DNA of 64,000 bases from Camarhynchus parvulus (GCF_901933205.1 NC_044571.1:73781689-73845688); one strand, 5' to 3'; shown: positions 28,001 through 38,360, counted from the stretch's first letter. Numbers and translations are program-made. The notes: a model not told the origin generated them from the sequence alone.

Positions 28001-31000
28001 GAAAGCTTCATCTAGATACTCAGTGCTGGTTACTGGACTTAAAACTGGGGGGAAAGCAAGCAAACTCCCAAAACAAAACAAAACAAAACAAACCAAAAAA
28101 AAACTCAAACAAGCAAGCCAAAATGCCCAGCCCTACCAAAAAAACCCCAAACACAAAACAAATCCCAACCCCAAAACCCTAAACCCAAATCTAAAACAAA
28201 ACCAAACCAAAAAAAAAAAACCCCCTCACCACCCCAAACCCACTAGTTTAAAAGAATGAAATAAAAGTCACTGAGCATACTTACACATCATTTTCTTTTC
28301 TGTGCGTCGTGTTTTAGGTTCTATGGATTCTGAAGATTTTTACACAACTATTTTTTCCTGAAGGACATACTAATCTTAGATAACAGTGCATTACATATCA
28401 GTATTTCCTTTCTGAGAATTCTAATTACTGTTTGAGAAGTAGTCAAGGACACACTAGTCATGGCTGATCAGCTGTCCAAATGGGTGAGTAAGCAAGTGAT
28501 ACAACCCTGGTAGGAGCTCATTAACTTGACTGTCTTTGGTTTATGTGCATAATTTACAGTGTGTATACAAGGTCAACCAAGAAGTGAGGTACCAATCACC
28601 ATTTTTGCCACAGGCAGACCAGCTACTACCTCCTTTAAAACACAAGAAATTGCTTTCATTCTGTGCCTTTGCAGACATGACAACTGAAATCCACCTTATC
28701 TCCCCATTTAGACTTAGGAGCAACTCACTGTGGCCACTGGCGAAGACATATAAACAGTTTTTAACAGCAACTTTCCACACATTCACTGCTCTTGCTGTTT
28801 GCTGATTTGATTTTCATCTTATCTGATGACTCCAGTACACTTAAAATCTGTTAGAGCTTACAGCTTGCTTTGCAGTAGAGCAAGAGAAGATGTCAGATTT
28901 CTAGGATTTACTGAAAAAAACCTGTCTACTACAGTTGGTTCTCCAAGTTGTTATTATTTCAGACATTTAAGATAAATTGCAGTCAAAGTAGAAGTGTTGC
29001 TGACAGACTTCTCAGAACTGCTTTGCAACAAAACAAGAAAGCCCTGAAAGATTAGGTATTTAAGTGAGAAACAGTTTTATTTTTCCATAAGTAATATTTC
29101 AGATGTCAGAAATAATTCATATCAGACAAGCTGAAAAAGAAAAGACCAACTATTTTCATTTGAACACTGCCTTGAACTGGAAATATGAACATAAGAGTCT
29201 AAATTTAGAGATTTAGGGTTACTCCAACTACTGGACTGTTTAATAGATAGACTCTTTCTCCATTCAAGTTGTGTGGGAGTGATGATCTACTACAGGTAGG
29301 AAGGCCCTGCAGAGGGATCTGGACAGGCTGGATCACAGGGCCAGGGCCAATTGCATGAGGTCTAACAAAGCCAAGTGCCAGGTCCTGCACTGGGGCCACA
29401 ACAACCCCAGGTAGTGCTGCAGGCTGGGGGCAGTGGCTGGAAAGCTGCTTGGCAGAACAGGACCTGGAGGTGCTGGCAAACAGCAGCTGAACATGATCCA
29501 GGGTGTGCCCAGGTGGCCCAGAAGGCCGATGGCATCCTGGCCTGGATCAGCCAGGCTGTGGCCAGCAGGAGCAGGGCAGCGACCATCCCCCTGTACCCAG
29601 CACTGCTGAGGCCACAGCTCCAATCCTGTGCTCAGTTCTGGGCCCCTCAGTGCAAGAGAGACATTGAGGGGCTGGAGCGTGTCCAGGGAAGGGCAACGGA
29701 GCTGGGGAAGGGTCTGGAGCACAAGTGCTGTGAGGAGCAGCTGAGGGAGCTGGGGGTGTTCAGCCTGGAGAAAAGGAGGCTCAGGGGGAACTCGTCACTC
29801 TCTGCAACTGCCTGACAGGAGGGTGCAACCAGGTCAAGGTAATTCTCTTCTCCCAGCACAAGAGAAAGCAGCTTCATTTTGTGCCAGGAAAGATTTAGAT
29901 TGCAAATTTTTTCACTTAAAACTTCTTAAACTTCTTAAAACTTTCTTCACAAAAATAATTGTCAAGCATTGAAACAGGCTACCCAGGGAGGTGGTGAAAT
30001 CGCCATCCCTGGAGATACTTAAAGGAAACATAGATGTGGCATTCAGGTGACATGGTTTAGTGGTACACTTGACTATGCTGAGCTAATGCTTGGATTGAAT
30101 GATCTTAAAAGGATCTAAGAAATTCTATGATTCTAAAGAAATGGAACGGGTTTTTCAGGGAGGCTGCAGAATCTCCATCCTTACAGGTGCTCAAAATGTG
30201 TCTGGATGCAGCCCTGAGCAACCTGCTATAGCTGACCCTGTTCTGAGCAGTGGGAAAGGACTTGATGATTTCCAGAGCTGTCTTTCAACCTCACTAAACA
30301 ACAAGCTGGATTTGAAATCCACTCTTCAAAGTCCTCCTTGGGTCTCCACGTGAGTACCTGGTGCATGAAGTTGCTAGAGGTAAAATATTGTCACCACTTA
30401 GAAAGCAAGGTCAAGGTTATCATAACTTCAGAGATGAAAGCCTGTTCCTCTTGACATCTGTTTTATGGCAACTTCCACATTGCAATCAACAAAATGACTT
30501 GCAGTTTGTGCAGAATAAACTCATTGGTTTTAACCACAGAGGTAATCTATGCCATCAGCATCAGCTATTCTGGTGTCTGTCCCATGCATGCAACAAGGAA
30601 AACACTGCGCCACTGAGCTGTCCCTGAAATAAGAATTCCACATTTCAACCCTGCATTGATCTTCACAAACAGCTAAGGATGATTTAAGCTCCCAGGTGGT
30701 GCTGCTATTGGTAACAGACAAACATGGGGACACAATATAGATTAACTTCTTTTCCAACCCATTTCCAAGCTGGAAGGCTTAATAACCTTGTCTTGCACAT
30801 ATATGTCCCTGCAGTTCCACACTTCACTTATTCCTCATCACACAAACCTGCAACTGCAGGTTGCAACACCTAGAGCAGAACTCACTCTGCCCAGTAAGTG
30901 CTTTCCTTGGAGGGTTTTTGCTTCTTAGTCTCTCTGGCTTTCTTCTACATTTACAGAATATGGGGAGGGTAGTTCTCTTATCAGTTCATGTCAAAGGTTT

Positions 31001-32935
31001 AACATAATATAAGAAAATCCAGATGCCTTTAAGTAAATAGAAATAGGTTTCCTATTTCAACACTGTGTTCATATTTTTGGTGCTCTGTACTCTCCTCCCC
31101 CGCCATCCCTTAATCCAGCTTTCTGTTCAGCATTTGGAATAATGGACTTTCCATAACAAAGTCCTAGACTGTCCTGTTTAGATAGACAACTCTTTTTCAG
31201 AAGGTCTACCTTAAGAGAATCTAGCACCACTGAGACTTTTCAAGTCTTTTAGGATTCACTGACTTCAGGAAAAACATGAAGAGAAGTAGAAGGTAGCTTC
31301 TCCATGACAGCCTCAGGAACCCACATATTCAAAATAGCACTCTTAATCCAGCATGGAGAAAATCATCAAGGGGCCAGGAGAGCAAAGGTGAGCAGAACAG
31401 ACAGTTTAACAGGAAGACAGCTGGCAGCTTAGAAGTTGTCATCAGCTCAGCTTCTCCATGAGGAGAGAGCAAAATTACTTTACGTACAGAAAATACTAGA
31501 TCATTATGGGGGCAAGTGTAACACCCTCTGCAATCCCAAAGGCTCCCATCCTTCTCACAGAATGGTAGAGTTCATGTTATGAGGGACTCATGAACCAAAC
31601 TGCATATGGCATCAATTTGTGACCTTGGGTCAGGCTGCTGAACAAGTCTGTATAGAGAAAAAAAGGTAAAAATTATAGAGGCAGGAGTGTTGAGAAGGAA
31701 ATAATCAGCAGGATTCCAGAACAAAGGCTCTGACATGAGGTGTTACAAAATTGTAAAGGGAAAAAACAGTGCAGGGATGTTAGTCAGGCTAGGTGTGAAC
31801 TTTTCAGTCACTGGACCAGTACAAATTGAATTGGTGGAAGACTTGTGATCACCTAGTACCTGGGCCACAGAGCTGCATGGGTCAACTCTTTCCCTCCTGG
31901 CTGATGCCTGTCAGGTGGTGAGCACACTAATGTTTAAATTAAGGCTCAATTCAGCCTTGGCTGCATTTTGTGGATGTTAGCAAACAAATAGTTAGTTGCT
32001 TTATACTTTTAATCTGTCTATGTCCTTCTTACAGAGCCCTTTTTGCAGCTGGTTCAAGATGAGGAAGCTGGCCCAAACACTCCACAGAAATGCTTTAGCT
32101 ATGTCTGTCTTGGCAGCAAAATCATTACACATGATCAACCTAGAGGTAATGATGCTGATATCCATAGTGTGTAAGCTTCTTTGCTATAAACAGTCTAAAA
32201 AGGGAGAAAAATAGAGTGACAGATGCTCTATACAGAAGCATATGTTTTAGTCCTCTTGAAAAGGTGCCTCCCATACAGACAGAATATGATTTCTTTGGTT
32301 TATACACAAATGAGCTCTTGATCTGTATTAGTTTTGAGAAGTGCTCAACTCCCTCCACTGACTAAGGAACAAATACAACATGGGCTTTCTGCACCTACGT
32401 CTGTTGTCTGCAAGTCCCCCATTCTATAATTAGTTTATAGAGGAACAACTGCAAGTCATATGTGGGAGCAAGTAATTGACATTTCTCCTGCAAATTAGGC
32501 ATGATCAGCTTCAAAAACACTTGCACATCTTCAGCAAGCATCTCTGCTTTCACAGACAACACTCCAAAAATCCAGACAGTGGACAAGAAACGAAAAAACC
32601 TGATATTTTCCAAGCACTGTTCTATGCTATTATTTCTTCTCTTTTCCCCTGACACATCAGGCACTACTGATTTGAAACATCACTGCTCCTATCCCACAAG
32701 ACAGTTCCCACATTCTCTGCTTCTATAAAGAACAGAAAAAGAAAATTTAAATTAAAATAGCTTTAATTAAATAGTGAAATCTAGGTGAACAGAAAGTAGT
32801 CTAGTATAAACTAGTTTACACCTTCCGTAATACTTGTAACAATTAAACCACTTAGCTCACTGCAGCATAAAAGTAATTAGAATAATTCAACACTTTTGAG
32901 AAAATACAGAACAGTTACCTCAGGAAGTGTTTCAT
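6900..32935 (-). CDS. ELMOD1: ELMOD1, ELMO domain-containing protein 1 (complete, 11 coding exons)
   Basis: GTPase-activating protein for ARF/ARL-family GTPases, acting on cytoplasmic faces of membranes. In mice, loss of the gene affects hearing and balance (from memory). The coding exons on the minus strand are 32935-32919, 23192-23047, 22900-22872, 21703-21606, 16466-16337, 13280-13147, 11935-11867, 11577-11554, 9522-9472, 8048-7915 and 7072-6900. They total 1005 nt, that is 334 codons plus TAG, with every border GT-AG and every phase matching. The start is MKHFLR and the end [16 protein letters not shown], the ELMOD1 signatures; the ELMOD2 paralogue is shorter and ends differently. Residues about 7-25 are hydrophobic. 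The ELMO domain spans roughly residues 133-306. It includes the invariant block PKTDFRGMG, whose arginine (Arg174 here) is the residue reported as important for GAP activity in the family. No frameshift or lost key residue is seen. Confidence 0.97.
7073..7914 (-). other. ELMOD1: ELMOD1 intron 11
   Basis: 842 nt with standard borders and no repeat recognised. Confidence 0.9.
7915..8048 (-). CDS. ELMOD1: ELMOD1 exon 11
   Basis: 134 nt, completing Gly233 and encoding residues 234-277. It includes [18 protein letters not shown] and [12 protein letters not shown], typical of the C-terminal half of the ELMO domain. Acceptor TTCCTTACAG, donor GTAAG. Confidence 0.96.
8049..9471 (-). other. ELMOD1: ELMOD1 intron 10
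   Basis: 1.4 kb with no repeat or additional exon recognised. The frame at 8299-8520 is taken as chance. Confidence 0.9.
9472..9522 (-). CDS. ELMOD1: ELMOD1 exon 10
   Basis: 51 nt, completing Ser216 and encoding [16 protein letters not shown] plus two bases of Gly233. Acceptor CTTCCTCAG, donor GTAAG. Confidence 0.93.
9523..11553 (-). other. ELMOD1: ELMOD1 intron 9
   Basis: 2.0 kb between the 24-nt microexon and exon 10. I searched it for the missing residues 209-215 and found no alternative exon. No repeat was recognised. Confidence 0.85.
11554..11577 (-). CDS. ELMOD1: ELMOD1 exon 9 (24-nt in-frame microexon)
   Basis: The acceptor is a T-rich tract ending CATAATAAAG and the donor GTATTT. 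The 24 nt complete Arg208, encode EVTNKEL and supply two bases of Ser216. It corresponds to the mammalian DITKEEI segment. With it the protein is exactly 334 residues. Skipping it keeps frame and removes eight residues, which fits the shorter 326-residue human isoform that I recall. Confidence 0.85.
11867..11935 (-). CDS. ELMOD1: ELMOD1 exon 8
   Basis: 69 nt, encoding the last base of Val185, residues 186-207 ([14 protein letters not shown], then TDSLHPKY) and two bases of Arg208. The donor is GTAATG. This middle part of the ELMO domain is more variable than its neighbours. Confidence 0.93.
11936..13146 (-). other. ELMOD1: ELMOD1 intron 7
   Basis: 1.2 kb with no repeat recognised. The open frames at 12073-12309 and 12277-12552 have no recognisable homology. 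Confidence 0.9.
13147..13280 (-). CDS. ELMOD1: ELMOD1 exon 7 (ELMO domain core)
   Basis: 134 nt, encoding residues 141-184 plus the first two bases of codon 185. It holds [14 protein letters not shown] and [16 protein letters not shown], the most invariant part of the ELMO domain, including Arg174. I placed the donor at GT|GTAAGTATG rather than two bases earlier: it fits the consensus better, and only this phase keeps the next exon open. The result is Val185, where I recall Gln in the human protein. Confidence 0.95.
13281..16336 (-). other. ELMOD1: ELMOD1 intron 6
   Basis: 3.1 kb. The stretch around 14.76-15.25 kb is slightly richer in G and C and carries overlapping frames on both strands, but no homology or CR1 block was recognised. 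Confidence 0.85.
16337..16466 (-). CDS. ELMOD1: ELMOD1 exon 6
   Basis: 130 nt, completing Gln97 and encoding residues 98-140. It includes [20 protein letters not shown] and ends at HEEMLLK. The acceptor is CCCTACCCCTAG and the donor GTAGGC. It leads into the ELMO domain, whose first residues (LWKCLKP) are on the next exon. Confidence 0.96.
17575..18460 (+). repeat. CR1 LINE copy A, internally deleted
   Basis: Sense CR1 on the plus strand, antisense to ELMOD1. The frame at 17659-17958 is reverse-transcriptase relic (HWVKN, NGVTSS, KFADDTK-like block). The catalytic FADD motif reads FAAD, so one aspartate is lost, and the frame is shifted before it. Compared with copy B at 29.3 kb, about 290 nt are missing just before 17979. 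Positions 17979-18110 are identical by eye to 29662-29793. A degraded 3' tail ends near 18460. Confidence 0.9.
20024..20340 (-). repeat. CR1 LINE 3' fragment
   Basis: It starts with TTCACAGAATGGTTTGGGTT and continues through the 'GGAAGGGACCTTAAAG', 'ACACCTTCCACTAGATCAGG' and 'GGGCAACCTGTTCCAGTG' blocks, the antisense reading of an avian CR1 3' end. It is 5'-truncated near 20340 and in the same orientation as ELMOD1. Confidence 0.92.
20538..20798 (-). other. Unidentified 86-residue open frame with a membrane-segment-like stretch
   Basis: A minus-strand frame runs from just after a TGA at 20801-20799 to a TAG at 20540-20538. Near its start it encodes the hydrophobic [16 protein letters not shown], followed at once by the basic KFRKK and a hydrophilic tail of about 56 residues ending VLDQWATG. 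That order resembles the last membrane segment and cytoplasmic tail of a single-pass protein. The first ATG is inside the hydrophobic part, so it would need an upstream exon. I recognise no family. It may be chance. Confidence 0.2.
21606..21703 (-). CDS. ELMOD1: ELMOD1 exon 5
   Basis: 98 nt, encoding Arg65 to the first two bases of Gln97 ([19 protein letters not shown], then [13 protein letters not shown]). The polypyrimidine acceptor is CTTCTTTTTAG and the donor GTAAGTTC. The segment is a charged helical region before the ELMO domain and is closely similar to the mammalian protein as I remember it. Confidence 0.95.
21704..22871 (-). other. ELMOD1: ELMOD1 intron 4
   Basis: 1.2 kb with no repeat or extra exon recognised. 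Confidence 0.9.
22872..22900 (-). CDS. ELMOD1: ELMOD1 exon 4 (29-nt microexon)
   Basis: AG acceptor (CCCTTACAG), 29 nt, then a GTGAGTG donor. It encodes the rest of Glu55 and ASLKGSKSK, aligning with the mammalian TSLRDSKSK segment. Its length is not a multiple of three, so skipping would shift the frame and it should be constitutive. The 146-nt intron upstream is the shortest in the gene. Confidence 0.92.
23047..23192 (-). CDS. ELMOD1: ELMOD1 exon 3
   Basis: 146 nt, encoding the third base of Arg6 to the first base of Glu55. It contains the hydrophobic, cysteine-rich N-terminal stretch [17 protein letters not shown] and the conserved [17 protein letters not shown]. The acceptor is TTCTTTTGCCAG and the donor GTAACT. 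Met7 is an internal methionine and need not be used as a start, because the MKHFLR exon is intact. Confidence 0.95.
23930..24327 (+). repeat. Degenerate CR1 LINE 3' fragment
   Basis: Sense CR1 blocks can be followed on the plus strand: 'GCTGGAGCACAAACCCTGTGA', 'GTTGCCCAGGGAGGCTGTG', 'GCCCTGAGCAACC' and finally 'GGTCCCTTCCAGGCTCAAC'. Divergence is high, so this is an old copy. Confidence 0.8.
25608..25711 (-). repeat. Short CR1 3' terminus
   Basis: About 100 nt of antisense CR1 end: AACAGAATCAACACAGAATG, then 'GGCTGGAAGAGACCTTAAAG' and 'CATGGGCAGGGACACATTCC'. It is cut off at the 'ACTAGACCA' block. Confidence 0.9.
26837..26862 (+). repeat. Poly-T run of 26
   Basis: An uninterrupted run of T in ELMOD1 intron 2 (poly-A in the sense strand of the gene). 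There are no target-site duplications or processed-gene sequence beside it that I can see. Confidence 0.95.
28070..28240 (+). repeat. A/C-rich low-complexity block
   Basis: AAAAC and AAACC type repeats with scattered runs of A and C. The minus, ELMOD1-sense strand is G/T-rich. The open frame across it is compositional and not a gene. Confidence 0.95.
29279..30135 (+). repeat. CR1 LINE copy B
   Basis: Sense CR1 covering the end of the reverse-transcriptase region ('GGCCAATTGCATGAGG'), the region encoding [18 protein letters not shown], and the conserved core at 29662-29793. It ends in the terminal 'ATTCTATGATTCT' at 30122-30134. Part of the sequence between the core and the tail is degraded. 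Confidence 0.93.
30145..30296 (+). repeat. Second CR1 3' tail beside copy B
   Basis: Starting within ten bases of the end of copy B, the sequence 'TTTTTCAGGGAGGCTGCAGA' and 'GCCCTGAGCAACCTGCTATA' is another CR1 3' tail of a different subfamily, in the same orientation. The arrangement suggests that one element inserted next to or into another. Confidence 0.8.
30297..32918. other. ELMOD1: Repeat-poor stretch of ELMOD1 intron 2
   Basis: No exon or clear repeat is seen. A weak CR1-tail-like patch near 31555-31600 is too short to call. Confidence 0.7.
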
Positions 32936-33013
32936 GGTGATGGTTTCGTTTGTGCTGCTAGAGCCGTAATATATTGATCACTGATGACCTCTTCTTCGCA
33001 GGGGATATTAGTG
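32919..33013 (-). CDS. ELMOD1: ELMOD1 exon 2: 5' UTR end and start codon
   Basis: The ATG is at 32935-32933 in the context ACCATGA, with A at -3. It is followed by codons for M-K-H-F-L and the first two bases of Arg6, then a GTAAC donor. The upstream border is a strong acceptor (TTCTATTTCTACAG) ending at 33014, giving a 95-nt exon with 78 nt of 5' UTR. That UTR has no internal ATG, so this ATG is the first in the exon. Confidence 0.88.
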
Positions 33014-33413
33014 CTGTAGAAATAGAATTGCGACTTTTTTACAGACAGGAAAAAAAAAGGGGGATACTTCAGTTTTTTAAAATTGCTCTTGAAACAAAAT
33101 ACAAGGGAAATATATTAAGAAAAAAATCTCATGTCAATAAAAACAAAATGAAAAATCATAAGGTGCTCACACTTCACCCTGAGCACATACTTTGACCAGA
33201 CTATGCTACCCATGTCTTTTTTCAGAGAAGTAAAAATCTTGAATGAGAATGCAGAAATGAGTGAGAAAGCTTGAAGAAGTATCTAGACATTTTCAAATGC
33301 TTCTTGTGCTCTTCTTCTTGGTTCACAGCAACTCCCAAGCAGCAACTTCAAGAGACACTCAGTTCACTCTGCTGTTGGAAGTCTTCTCTTCACCAGAATT
33401 TGCATAATACATA

Positions 33414-33601
33414 TAATAGAATAATAAAATATACTGAGTTGGACCAACAAGGATTATCAAGTCCAACTCCTGGTCCTGTGCAGAACATCCCAAGAGTCAC
33501 ACCACATATGTGAGAGCATTGTCCAAACACTTATTGAATTCAGAGTTCCTATAATACACTTGACCAGGCTGCCCATTGGTTCTGTGACCTTGTGTCCTAT
33601 G
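33414..33601 (-). repeat. CR1 LINE 3' fragment, different subfamily
   Basis: Antisense blocks 'GAGTTGGACCAACAAGGATT', 'CAAGTCCAACTCCTGGTCCT' and 'AGAGTCACACC' followed by 'GAGAGCATTGTCCAAACACTT' belong to an avian CR1 subfamily distinct from the copies at 1.3 and 20 kb. It lies 400 nt upstream of ELMOD1 exon 2. Confidence 0.85.
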
Positions 33602-36600
33602 GTTAATGCTCATTATGATTACCACATAGTTCCAGCAGAGGAGAACAGGAAGAATTAATGAAGAGACTTCATAAATACAACCCTGCCTGTGTACTGCAGA
33701 CTCTCCCCAGTCACCACCTCTTTACTTTAAGTTTCTAAAATTAAGTATTTATGTACAAGTGATACTTGACTAAAAGATGCAGACTTCTCAAATTACTGTA
33801 CTTCATGTCCTGTAAAAGGCAGTAAAACATTTTTATTTGCTGCTAAAAAATGGGACACTGCTACACAGGGACAACTGCTATCAGGACAACCTAATCCAAC
33901 ACTTAGAGGGAACAAGATCATGGTTTCAAGCTCTGTACTGGTACAAACCACACACAAAGGCCTGAATTCAAGTTCTGATGTTAAAAATCACTTAAGAACC
34001 CATTCTTCCTTAGCACTGCATGCTGAAAAGTACAGAAGACCTTAAGAAATCTCTTTTGTCACAAATTTAGAAATCTAGAGAACTTCAAACCTATTTTCTT
34101 CTGCAAGACCTATCAGCAATGACGGGATAAAAATCTTCTTCTTACCCTACCATGTTCTCATATTCTTTCCTCTGTGTAACTTGCAAGTTTTATATTGTGC
34201 TATTGCCTGATGACAGGAACAGAACAAGTATTTAAGTTCAGAAAAATACAGCTATCTTGTTGGATTATATCACATACAGCTTGCTAAAAATATATAATCC
34301 CTGAACTGTGAAAGCTTATTTCATTTATATTGTTTTTGACTGGCTGAATCATGTTGCTGTCCCCTGAATACAGCAGTAATTGGTGCTGGCTGCAGTGACA
34401 CCTGCTTGCAAGGGCAGAGAGATGCTAACTCCGGTTCATTAATGAACACAAGAGGCAGGCTCCAAACACTTCCTGCTACAGCTTTTGATAGGTCTTCTGT
34501 GGCAGTGAGCACAGGAGATAGGCAAAAACTGGAGGGGATGTAACCTGCTCCCCCTCTCCAGTCTAATAATTTGCTGTTTAAAAGATATCGTTTGTGAAAG
34601 ATTCTCACAGCTGAGTCTCAGCATTTTAACATCAACTTGAACAAAGGAAGCTCCACCACAATATTTGACCCATAAGGGCATCAGTGCAAGGAACACACCA
34701 GAAGTGCCAGAAGCTGTCAAATCAACCCCCTCTAAAAGTGCATGCTAATCTCAGCCTCTGAGGTCAGCTCCTTCTTGATTCTGACCAAGGTTCTTGACGA
34801 AAATTATGCTGCTTCATTATTACTGCTTTAAAGTGAAGAGAAATTCCTCTTGTCCCAACTCCAGAAATGGCTCATGGCATGGTAGGAGCTTCAAGATACT
34901 ATCTCTTCAAGCATAGTTACCAGCACCAGCCAATTATAAACTACAAATCTGTTTTCAATGCTCATTCAAAATTAGAGCATCATTGTAGCTGTTCAGAGAC
35001 CACTGAAAGAAAGGCAGTTGATTGAAAAAAAAAATAAAAGAAAAGCTAAATGACACAACAAGCATGACAAGTGGTTAAAGTGCCTATTTTGGGTGTCTTC
35101 AAAAGCCCACGTTTGAAATTACAAGAATAAATTTTCCTTGCTCTCTCCTTTTTTATTAAACTGCATGTGGAGAAGTCTACAGAAAGAAATTTTACAGCTG
35201 AAGACCTGATGCCATAGAAGTCAATATCAAAGCCCTTCAGCATGGAGAGAGAGTTCATGTGCAAGTTCAACAGCCAGTTCCCTACAGTACAAACCCAGCT
35301 AATAACTGGGTCCATTTGAAGGCCATGGCCTCAAAAGCAGTTTCCTTCACAGGGGCACAAAGCAATCAAATCCTACCTGACTCTATTAACAAGAGGACTC
35401 TAATATCTAGAGGCAAGACTTCCAGCTCAAACAAAAGTACAGGGAATCTATGCTGCTGTCTTGGTTCATAAGGTAAAAATTTAATTTTTGTGTATAGCAG
35501 ACAGCATTTCTAAATGCTGTCATCTGCTAAGTACAGGGACAGAAATCAACACTATGCTCTGTGGTTCTTGCAACAATTCACTTCTGTGAACACACATATA
35601 CAGATGGCATTAAGCTATTTACACCCACGATAAACTGAGAAATTGCATCAGGTGAGATTTTGCAGTCATCTTTAAACAAGTAGAACTGGAGGGCAGCATT
35701 TCCTGCTTCCATATACCTCCATAAGTGATCCTCTAGAGGAGTTCAGTAAAGATTTTCTGTGAAGAAAACAGTATTTAAACTCTTAAAAAAGATTATTACC
35801 ACACTTTACAGCTAAGTTCAACTATTTATAAACCTGTAGAGCCAGAAGACCTAATTTCTACCAATCTCTTTTCATCTCAAAATGTAATAGATTTCTCATA
35901 AGTGAAACTTTACTTCCAGTGAGGTTGTTGTAGCATCTCAGTGAGCAGGAAAAACAGCCCTAGCTTTGAATGATACGTTCTATCAACAATTCAGAATTTA
36001 CAAAAAGACTCATTTGCTGTCAGGTGTGCTTAGAAAAAAATCCAACCCAAACAAAAAAGTCACATACCCATTTTTATTTAGGGAGAAGGACTTGACTTCC
36101 AGCCTCCTGTTGTCTTTAGGAAAGACCTTCCTCACCAAGCTGGATGTCTACAAATCAGGAAGGCTTTCAAAGTCCACTTGCAGGAAAGAAAGACATGAGA
36201 AAAAGATTCTCCTCTACAAATGATAATCTTGTTAATAAATGTTTATGAGTTTGTTGAAAGAAAGGGCACAACAATTATAAATTCAATTGAGAAGTTGTCA
36301 GCAGTTATGAATCGGATAGACAGAAATACAAAATTCTGAAGACTTGACAGCACGACACCCAGAGCCAGCCGGTGCTGGGGAGCAGCCAGTTGGCCACAGC
36401 ATCCACCCACTGCTCAGAGCCTGAGTTTGTGCTTTTACATGGTTTCACTCATGTGAACCTGTAGCTGTGGGCATTTTTATGGCTTAAGAAAATGTTCCAG
36501 CTTCATACTATACGCACATTTTCTCACTAAGGAATCCTCAAGATTCTTTTCTTCTGTAGATAGCTTTTCAGCTTTTCGTGATTTTAAGTCATGCAGCTGA

Positions 36601-38044
36601 TAAAAGTCTAAAGACAATAGATTTGACTTTGTTAGCAATCTTCCATTAACTCCTTAGAGGTAGCTTGAACCTACAACTACAGAAAGCCTCTAGAGTCGGT
36701 GTTTGAAGTTTGCTCTTTGACATGAAGGGACTTATACATGTTCTAAGGCTCTATATTGAGAATGATGGGGTGAGGATGAAGTCTGGGTTTCCCAAATGTT
36801 CACCTTCTCAGCTTGCAGGATTTTATCCCATTTCATCACTTCCCCAAAGCAGCTTCCTACTCCCTCCAACAACACACCCACGTACCCATTCATTGCCAAT
36901 TGTTTCATCCAGTTTATCTTACACTAGACAGCAGCTTCCCCTCCTAAAACTAACCACAGCTTTTCTTGGAAGAGAAGCAGTACTACTATAATCACATACA
37001 ACAGCAAAACTATTGCAAGATCTGTCTCAAAATATAAATGAAGCTTTCCTTAAATAAACCTCAACTATGTGAATTTCTTGTGACTCTATGATCTTTTCAG
37101 TTGCATAGCAAAACATGCATCAATCTGAAAGGGTAACAGTTGCTGGAGGCTTAAAGAAATCAAGAGAAAGCCTTAAACGTCACCTCTTTAGCTAAAGCTG
37201 AGGGTTGGCTTTGTTTGTCTTCAATAAAGCTGCAGATACAGCTGCTGGGAAAAGTTGTGTTATTTAATATAAATCACCATACTTTCAGAGTAAAATATAA
37301 ACCCAAAGTAGTTCCTTTCATAATCTCTGTTTTGCAAGCTAGTGGGTATTTGCAACCTGGCATATTGCAAACACTTTAAAATGTATATTCCAATTATAAA
37401 GAAAGAATGGGTGTGCTGAAGAAAAATAATCAGAAGCATTAATGTGAGCAGGCTGGATATAATACTTTATTTATGTGGATCATTAGATTACCAAAAAAAA
37501 ACCAAAAACCCAAACCAAGTAATTTACTTTTAGTTGTTGCAGTTGAAAGTATGTGTTAAAGTATGTTCTTCTGAATGCCACCACCATAATGTTGATTTCA
37601 GGTTGCCACTTTTCTTTCCAGTGGTATCCTGGGTTGGCATCTACACCTATTCACCTTGAAAGCCTACATTTATTTATTTCGGAGGGACAATAGGCTTGAG
37701 CCTTATGTCACAAAAAGTGTTTTGCTACTGTACATTCCTTTTTCTTTTGCTGATGGGAATGTTAGTGCTTCTGTATCTCAAACACCAATGTAAGATAACT
37801 AGAATTGGAAAAGGGAAGAATAGCTGATACACATTATGAAACATCCCTTGAGGTCCTGGAGGATAGCAAGCTGGCTGGAAGCCAGCAGGATGCAAAGACA
37901 GACTACAGCACTCTGGGCTGCACAAACACAAGCAGAGCCAGTAAGTAGATTGAGGGAAGAGATTATCTTCCTCTGCTCGGCACTCTGGGCCATATTTAGA
38001 CACTGCCTAGTTTGAGGCCCCAGCAATACACAAAAGACACCAAC

Positions 38045-38360
38045 AAATTTAAGAGAGTTAAGCAGAGGCCACTGGCATGATGGGGGTGAGGCTGGGGGAG
38101 ATGACCTTGTTCAGCTCCAGGCAGGGACAGCTTTGGAGGGACACAACAGCACCTCCAGTGCCTGTGGGGATGTCATTGAAAAGTCAAGAGATGGAGTCTT
38201 TACAGCAGTGCAGGACAGGAAGGGGAAAAACAACAGGCACAAACTTAAACAGGAGAGGCTCAGCCTAGATATGAGGCAAAATTTTTTCCCGAGAGGACAG
38301 TCAGGCAGTGGCACAGGTTGCTCAGAGATATGAGGTTTCAAGCCTTTGATTCTCTGCTCC
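38045..38360 (+). repeat. Degenerate CR1 LINE 3' fragment
   Basis: A weak sense CR1 match: 'GAGGCTGGGGGAGATGACC', then 'AACTTAAACAGGAGAGGCT' and 'CAGTGGCACAGGTTGCTCAGAG'. The copy is heavily diverged and its ends are approximate. Confidence 0.7.

Larger units (their letters stand above)
23193..32918 (-). other. ELMOD1: ELMOD1 intron 2
   Basis: 9.7 kb. It contains CR1 fragments at 23.93-24.33, 25.61-25.71, 29.28-30.14 and 30.15-30.30 kb, a 26-nt T run at 26837 and an A/C-rich low-complexity block at 28070-28240. No further exon was recognised. Confidence 0.9.

Noticed and set aside
28074..28230. Telomere-like CCCTAA or AACCCT motifs in the A/C-rich block
   Set aside because: The units are irregular AAAAC/AAACC. 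There is no run of the TTAGGG hexamer, so it is not an interstitial telomere repeat.
29375..29815. 146-codon plus-strand frame that looks protein-like
   Set aside because: It is a decayed piece of CR1 ORF2 and its 3' region, not a host gene.
31555..31600. CR1-tail-like patch with TCACAGAATGG
   Set aside because: Only about a dozen bases match before the similarity ends.
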